DNA from: Streptomyces sp. DG2A-72
GTDB lineage: Bacteria > Actinomycetota > Actinomycetes > Streptomycetales > Streptomycetaceae
Reading direction: 5' to 3'
Assembly: GCF_030499575.1 (NCBI RefSeq)
Contig: NZ_JASTLC010000001.1
Coordinates: 1,116,001 to 1,180,000, forward strand
DNA length: 64,000 bases
The notes beneath the pieces were generated by a model. That model did not search any database and was not told where the DNA came from. It was given only the letters and a program-made list of their open reading frames with translations. Positions within the stretch are counted from its first letter, which is position 1. Each line of letters begins with the position of its first letter. The position numbers were made by a program, and so were the translations under genes. Positions 61,133 through 64,000 of the stretch are shown one piece after another.

Positions 61133-62341
61133 ATGACCGCACCGCTGCACGAGGCCCGCCCGGGAGGAACCGGGCGCGCACTGCCGGACACACAACAGGG
61201 CATGCGCCGGCGCAACCTCGCCCGGGTGATGCACACCGTCAGTGCCGAGGGGCCGCTTTCCCGTGCCGCCGTCGCCTCGCGCATCGGGCTGACCCGTGCC
61301 GCGGTGTCGACCCTCGTCGACGAGCTGATCCGCTCGGGACTGCTGGAGGAGCTGGGCCCCGAGCGGCCCGGCCGGGTGGGACGGCCCGGCTCGGCGCTCG
61401 CCGTCAGCGCACACGGGCCGGCGGGGATCGGCGCGGAGGTCGGCGTGGATCACCTCGCGGTGTGCGCGGTCGATCTGCGGGGAGAGGTGCGAGCGCGGGC
61501 CGTGCGGTACGGCACGAACCGTGGGCGCTCGCCCCGACCGGTGATCGAGGAGCTCACCGAGCTGGTGGGCCGGATCGTCGCCGAGACCGAGCGCGAGGGC
61601 CTGTGGCCGGCCGGACTCGCCGTGGCCGTACCGGGCCTGGTGGCGCGCGACGCGCGAACGGTCGTACGCGCCCCGAACCTCGACTGGCACGACACGGACC
61701 TCGGCGCCCTGCTGCCCGCGGACCTCCCGCTGACCGTCGGCAACGAGGCCAACTTCGGCGCGCTCGCCGAACTCCGGCTCGGCGAAGGCACCCCGAGCGA
61801 CTTCCTGCATGTGTCCGCCGAGATCGGCATCGGCGCGGCGGTCGTCGTGGACGGGCAACTGCTACGCGGGACGCGGGGGTTCGCGGGCGAGCTGGGGCAT
61901 GTGCCGGTCCGTCCGGACGGACCGGCGTGTCCGTGCGGGGGCCGCGGGTGCCTGGAGCAGTACGCCGGGGAGGAGGCGGTGCTGCGAGCGGCCGGTCTGG
62001 AGCCGGGCGAGGACCGCGTCGGGCTGCTCGCGGGGCGCGCGGCGGACGGCGACCCGGACGTACGACGTGCGCTGCGCGACGCGGGAGAAGCGCTCGGCAT
62101 CGCGCTGACCGGGGCCGTCAATCTGCTGGACCCCGAGGGCGTGGTGCTGGGCGGCGCGCTGGCCGGGCTCGCACCGTGGCTGCTGCCTTCGCTGGAAGCC
62201 GAGTTGGCACGCCGGACAGCGGGGCCCGCATGTCCGGTGACCGTGTCGCGACTGGGTCCCGAGGGGCCGTTGCTGGGTGCCGCGCACTCCGTCGTACGGG
62301 CGGTGCTCGACGATCCGGCGGCCGTGGCCGAACGCGCCTGA
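61133..62341 (+). CDS. ROK-family transcriptional repressor, probable xylose regulator
   Basis: A protein of 402 residues. The N-terminal winged HTH reads LSRAAVASRIGLTRAAVSTLVDELIRSGLLEEL (about 38-70). A sugar-kinase-like ROK domain follows, with GNEANFGALAEL near 203, FAGELGHVPV near 247 and the zinc motif CPCGGRGCLEQYAG near 263. Its place 13 bases after xylB and close to xylA suggests it represses the xyl genes until xylose binds, as XylR-type ROK proteins do. Confidence 0.9.
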   Translation: MTAPLHEARPGGTGRALPDTQQGMRRRNLARVMHTVSAEGPLSRAAVASRIGLTRAAVSTLVDELIRSGLLEELGPERPGRVGRPGSALAVSAHGPAGIGAEVGVDHLAVCAVDLRGEVRARAVRYGTNRGRSPRPVIEELTELVGRIVAETEREGLWPAGLAVAVPGLVARDARTVVRAPNLDWHDTDLGALLPADLPLTVGNEANFGALAELRLGEGTPSDFLHVSAEIGIGAAVVVDGQLLRGTRGFAGELGHVPVRPDGPACPCGGRGCLEQYAGEEAVLRAAGLEPGEDRVGLLAGRAADGDPDVRRALRDAGEALGIALTGAVNLLDPEGVVLGGALAGLAPWLLPSLEAELARRTAGPACPVTVSRLGPEGPLLGAAHSVVRAVLDDPAAVAERA

Positions 62342-62610
62342 TCGACGGATGCCCCCAGCCGCGGCCGTCCCAACGTGCCTGATCACAGCGCGACTTCACT
62401 CGTCCGAGTGAGCGAGTTGTCCACAATTCCGCAGCCGTCCACGGATATATGGAGCGCACTTCTGCCCACCCCGCCTGGGCCGTAACGTGATCCACGCGGG
62501 GCGCAGCCGTCGTGTCGGGGCGGCGTCCGGAGCGCAGAGCCGTAACCGCGTGTCCACCGCGAACCGAACCCTCCCCCACCGACCTTCCGCCAGAACGGAG
62601 CTGTGCAGCG
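62342..62610. promoter_or_regulatory. Intergenic region ahead of the acetamidase-like gene
   Basis: 269 bases without a gene. It contains a palindrome with 7-base arms, TCACTCG-TC-CGAGTGA at 62396-62411, and a single TTGTCCACA (DnaA-box-like) at 62417-62425. Either could be incidental. A promoter for the downstream gene is expected here. Confidence 0.4.
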
Positions 62611-63519
62611 ATGAGCGACCCCCGGATTCTGACCGTGCGCCCCGAACCGGGCGAGTACGCCTGGACGTTCGGCGGAGTGCCACCCGTGGCCCGGATCGCG
62701 CCGGGCACGGTCCTCGATCTCTACACGGAGGACTGCTTCGCCGGACGCGTGCGGTCAGAGAAGGACCTGGTGACGCAGGTGTGCGAGTTCCCGTTCCTCA
62801 ACCCGCAGACCGGCCCCTTCCACATCGAGGGCGCCGAGCCGGGCGACACCGTCGCCGTGCGCGGAGACGGTCTGGATCTGGCAACTCGACCGGACCCGCC
62901 GTACGGCCCTGTTCCGGGCGCACGACAGCGACATCGAGGCCGAACTGACCCTCGACCCGATGCACGGCACCGTGGGCGTGGCTCCCGCCAACCTGGAGGT
63001 GCGCTCGGCCCTGGTACCCGACGCGCACGGCGGCAACATATGGACACACCCGAGATGAGGGCCGGCGTCACCTGCTACCTGGGGGTGAACGTCGAGTGCG
63101 CTCTGCTCAGCCTCGGAGACGGCCACGCCCGGCAGGGCGAGGGCGAGACCTGCGGAGTCGCCGTCGAGTGCGCGATGAACACGGTGGTGATCGTCGAGCT
63201 ACTCAAGGGACTCGCCACGCCCTGGCCGCGCATCGAGTCGGACACCCACATCATCTCGACGGGCTCGGCGCGCCCGCTGGAGGACGCGTTCCGGATATCC
63301 CAGCTCGACCTGGTGCGGTGGCTGGTGCGCGACTACGGCTTCAGTGAGCTGGACGCGTACCAATTCGCAACCCAGTGCGTCGAGTCGCCGTTGGCCAATG
63401 TGTGCGACACCAACTACACCTGCGTGGCCAAGCTCCGCAAGCAGTGGCTGCCCGCGCGCGAGACTCATCGCGGCGTGCATGCACGGCTGCGGGAGACGGC
63501 AGCAACCCTGCGGAACTGA
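62611..63519 (+). pseudogene. Acetamidase/formamidase family gene with an internal deletion and compensating frameshift
   Basis: The frame is open for 302 residues, yet only the two ends look like the family. Residues 1-83 (to GDTVAV) and 144-302 (MDTPEMRAGVTCYLGVNVE onward, with GDGHARQGEGETCG) are typical FmdA/AmdA acetamidase. The middle 60 residues are Arg/Pro-rich nonsense. In the +1 frame the same DNA (62864-63037) reads ETVWIWQLDRTRRTALFRAH and on to VPDAHGGN, again typical. So a deletion near 62860 shifted the frame, losing perhaps 40-50 residues, and two extra bases (AT at 63038-63039) shift it back. The product is unlikely to be active. Confidence 0.75.
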
Positions 63520-63553
63520 GCAAGACTTCCTGACCACCGAAAGGCACCGCCCC

Positions 63554-64000
63554 CATGGAACGGGCAAGACCACTCCCCACGAGACGCCGGCTGCTGAAGG
63601 GCGCCGCCCTGGCCGCCGTACCGTACGCGCTGCTCCCCGACGCGCGGGCCGGAGCGCGCGTCCAGGCCGTCGACCACCCGTCGGCCGAGTGGCAGCCGGC
63701 GAACGGCTCCAACTACACGGCGGCAGAACCGGCTACGGACCGAGTGGTCGACCGCGTGATCATCCATGTCACGCAGGCGACCTTCACCACCACCCTGTCC
63801 ATCTTCCAGAACCCGAAGAAGGAGGTGTCCGCGCACTACGTCGTCCGCTCGGCCGACGGTCATGTGGCGCAGTGCGTCCGGGAGTCCGACATCGCCTGGC
63901 ACGCGGGAAACTGGGAGTACAACACGAGCAGCATCGGCATCGAGCACGAGGGCTGGGTGGACCGGCCCGCCTACTTCACCGACGTGATGTACGAGGAGTC
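63554..64000 (+). CDS. Tat-exported N-acetylmuramoyl-L-alanine amidase (3' end outside window)
   Basis: The first 149 residues of an amidase_2/PGRP-type protein. A twin-arginine signal is clear (PTRRRLLKGAALAAVPYALL, residues 8-27). The catalytic domain shows the first zinc ligand in VIIHVTQATF near 72-75, substrate-loop SAHYVVRSADG near 94, and AWHAGNWEYNTSSIGIEHEG near 116-135. It would cleave the bond between MurNAc and L-Ala in peptidoglycan outside the membrane. The second zinc His and Cys are expected past the window edge. Confidence 0.88.

Noticed and set aside
62417..62425. TTGTCCACA, a DnaA-box match
   Set aside because: A single box with no cluster of boxes, dnaA or dnaN nearby. 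It is expected by chance and is not an origin.

Overview
The window is high-GC actinobacterial DNA, almost certainly Streptomyces: a conservon (cvn) operon, a bldA-type TTA-bearing regulator, Streptomyces dispersed palindromes and tightly overlapping ATGA operons all point that way. Its centre (about 16-55.7 kb) is a biosynthetic cluster for a prenylated cyclic heptapeptide. Gene by gene it matches the published cyclomarin (cym) pathway.

Left flank, 0-15.5 kb, looks like ordinary chromosome. It holds cvnB (cut by the window edge) and cvnA, an MHYT membrane sensor, a methyltransferase, an MpaB-type (DUF2236) protein, several small hypotheticals, a HelD/HelR-type helicase, a histidine phosphatase, a short PPDK-like phosphotransferase with its regulator, a two-gene drug-type ABC exporter, and a divergent TetR gene separated from the exporter by a perfect palindrome.

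Biosynthetic core, 15.98-47.46 kb, minus strand, is one long operon of about 31 kb: P450, Fe/2-oxoglutarate hydroxylase, a seven-module NRPS, MbtH protein, IPP isomerase, tryptophan-type prenyltransferase, then acylating aldehyde dehydrogenase, hydroxy-oxoacid aldolase, C-methyltransferase and enoate hydratase. The NRPS is A-T / C-A-MT-T / C-A-T / C-A-T / C-A-T / C-A-MT-T / C-A-T-TE, with no epimerase. The N-methylating modules are 2 and 6, and module 4 carries a textbook Phe code. Cyclomarin read as Trp - N-Me-hydroxyLeu - Ala - methoxyPhe - Val - N-MeLeu - ADH fits this colinearly. The last four genes would make the ADH side-chain precursor (2-amino-3,5-dimethylhex-4-enoic acid), and the isomerase and prenyltransferase would make N-prenyl-Trp. 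The NRPS is split into two frames (5388 and 2499 residues) by one missing base in a run of five Gs at 29211-29215. Restoring that base gives a single protein of about 7880 residues, so the split is a sequencing error or a recent lesion. Near-identical DNA blocks shared between modules 3/5 and 4/6 show recent internal recombination.

Tailoring and regulation, 47.6-55.7 kb: a second P450 diverges from the core operon. A minus-strand operon carries a third P450, an FkbM-type O-methyltransferase, a type II thioesterase and a small HTH-like protein. A large LuxR-type ATPase (LAL) regulator with three TTA codons lies at the right border. CCCCAG motifs occur in both divergent intergenic regions and may be its targets.

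Right flank, 55.7-64 kb: a GNAT acetyltransferase, a secreted phytase-like esterase, a proline-rich membrane protein that seems frameshifted, the xylose locus (xylA diverging from xylB and a ROK repressor), an acetamidase gene with an internal deletion and a compensating frameshift, and the start of a Tat-exported amidase. I saw no tRNA, rRNA, CRISPR array or insertion sequence.
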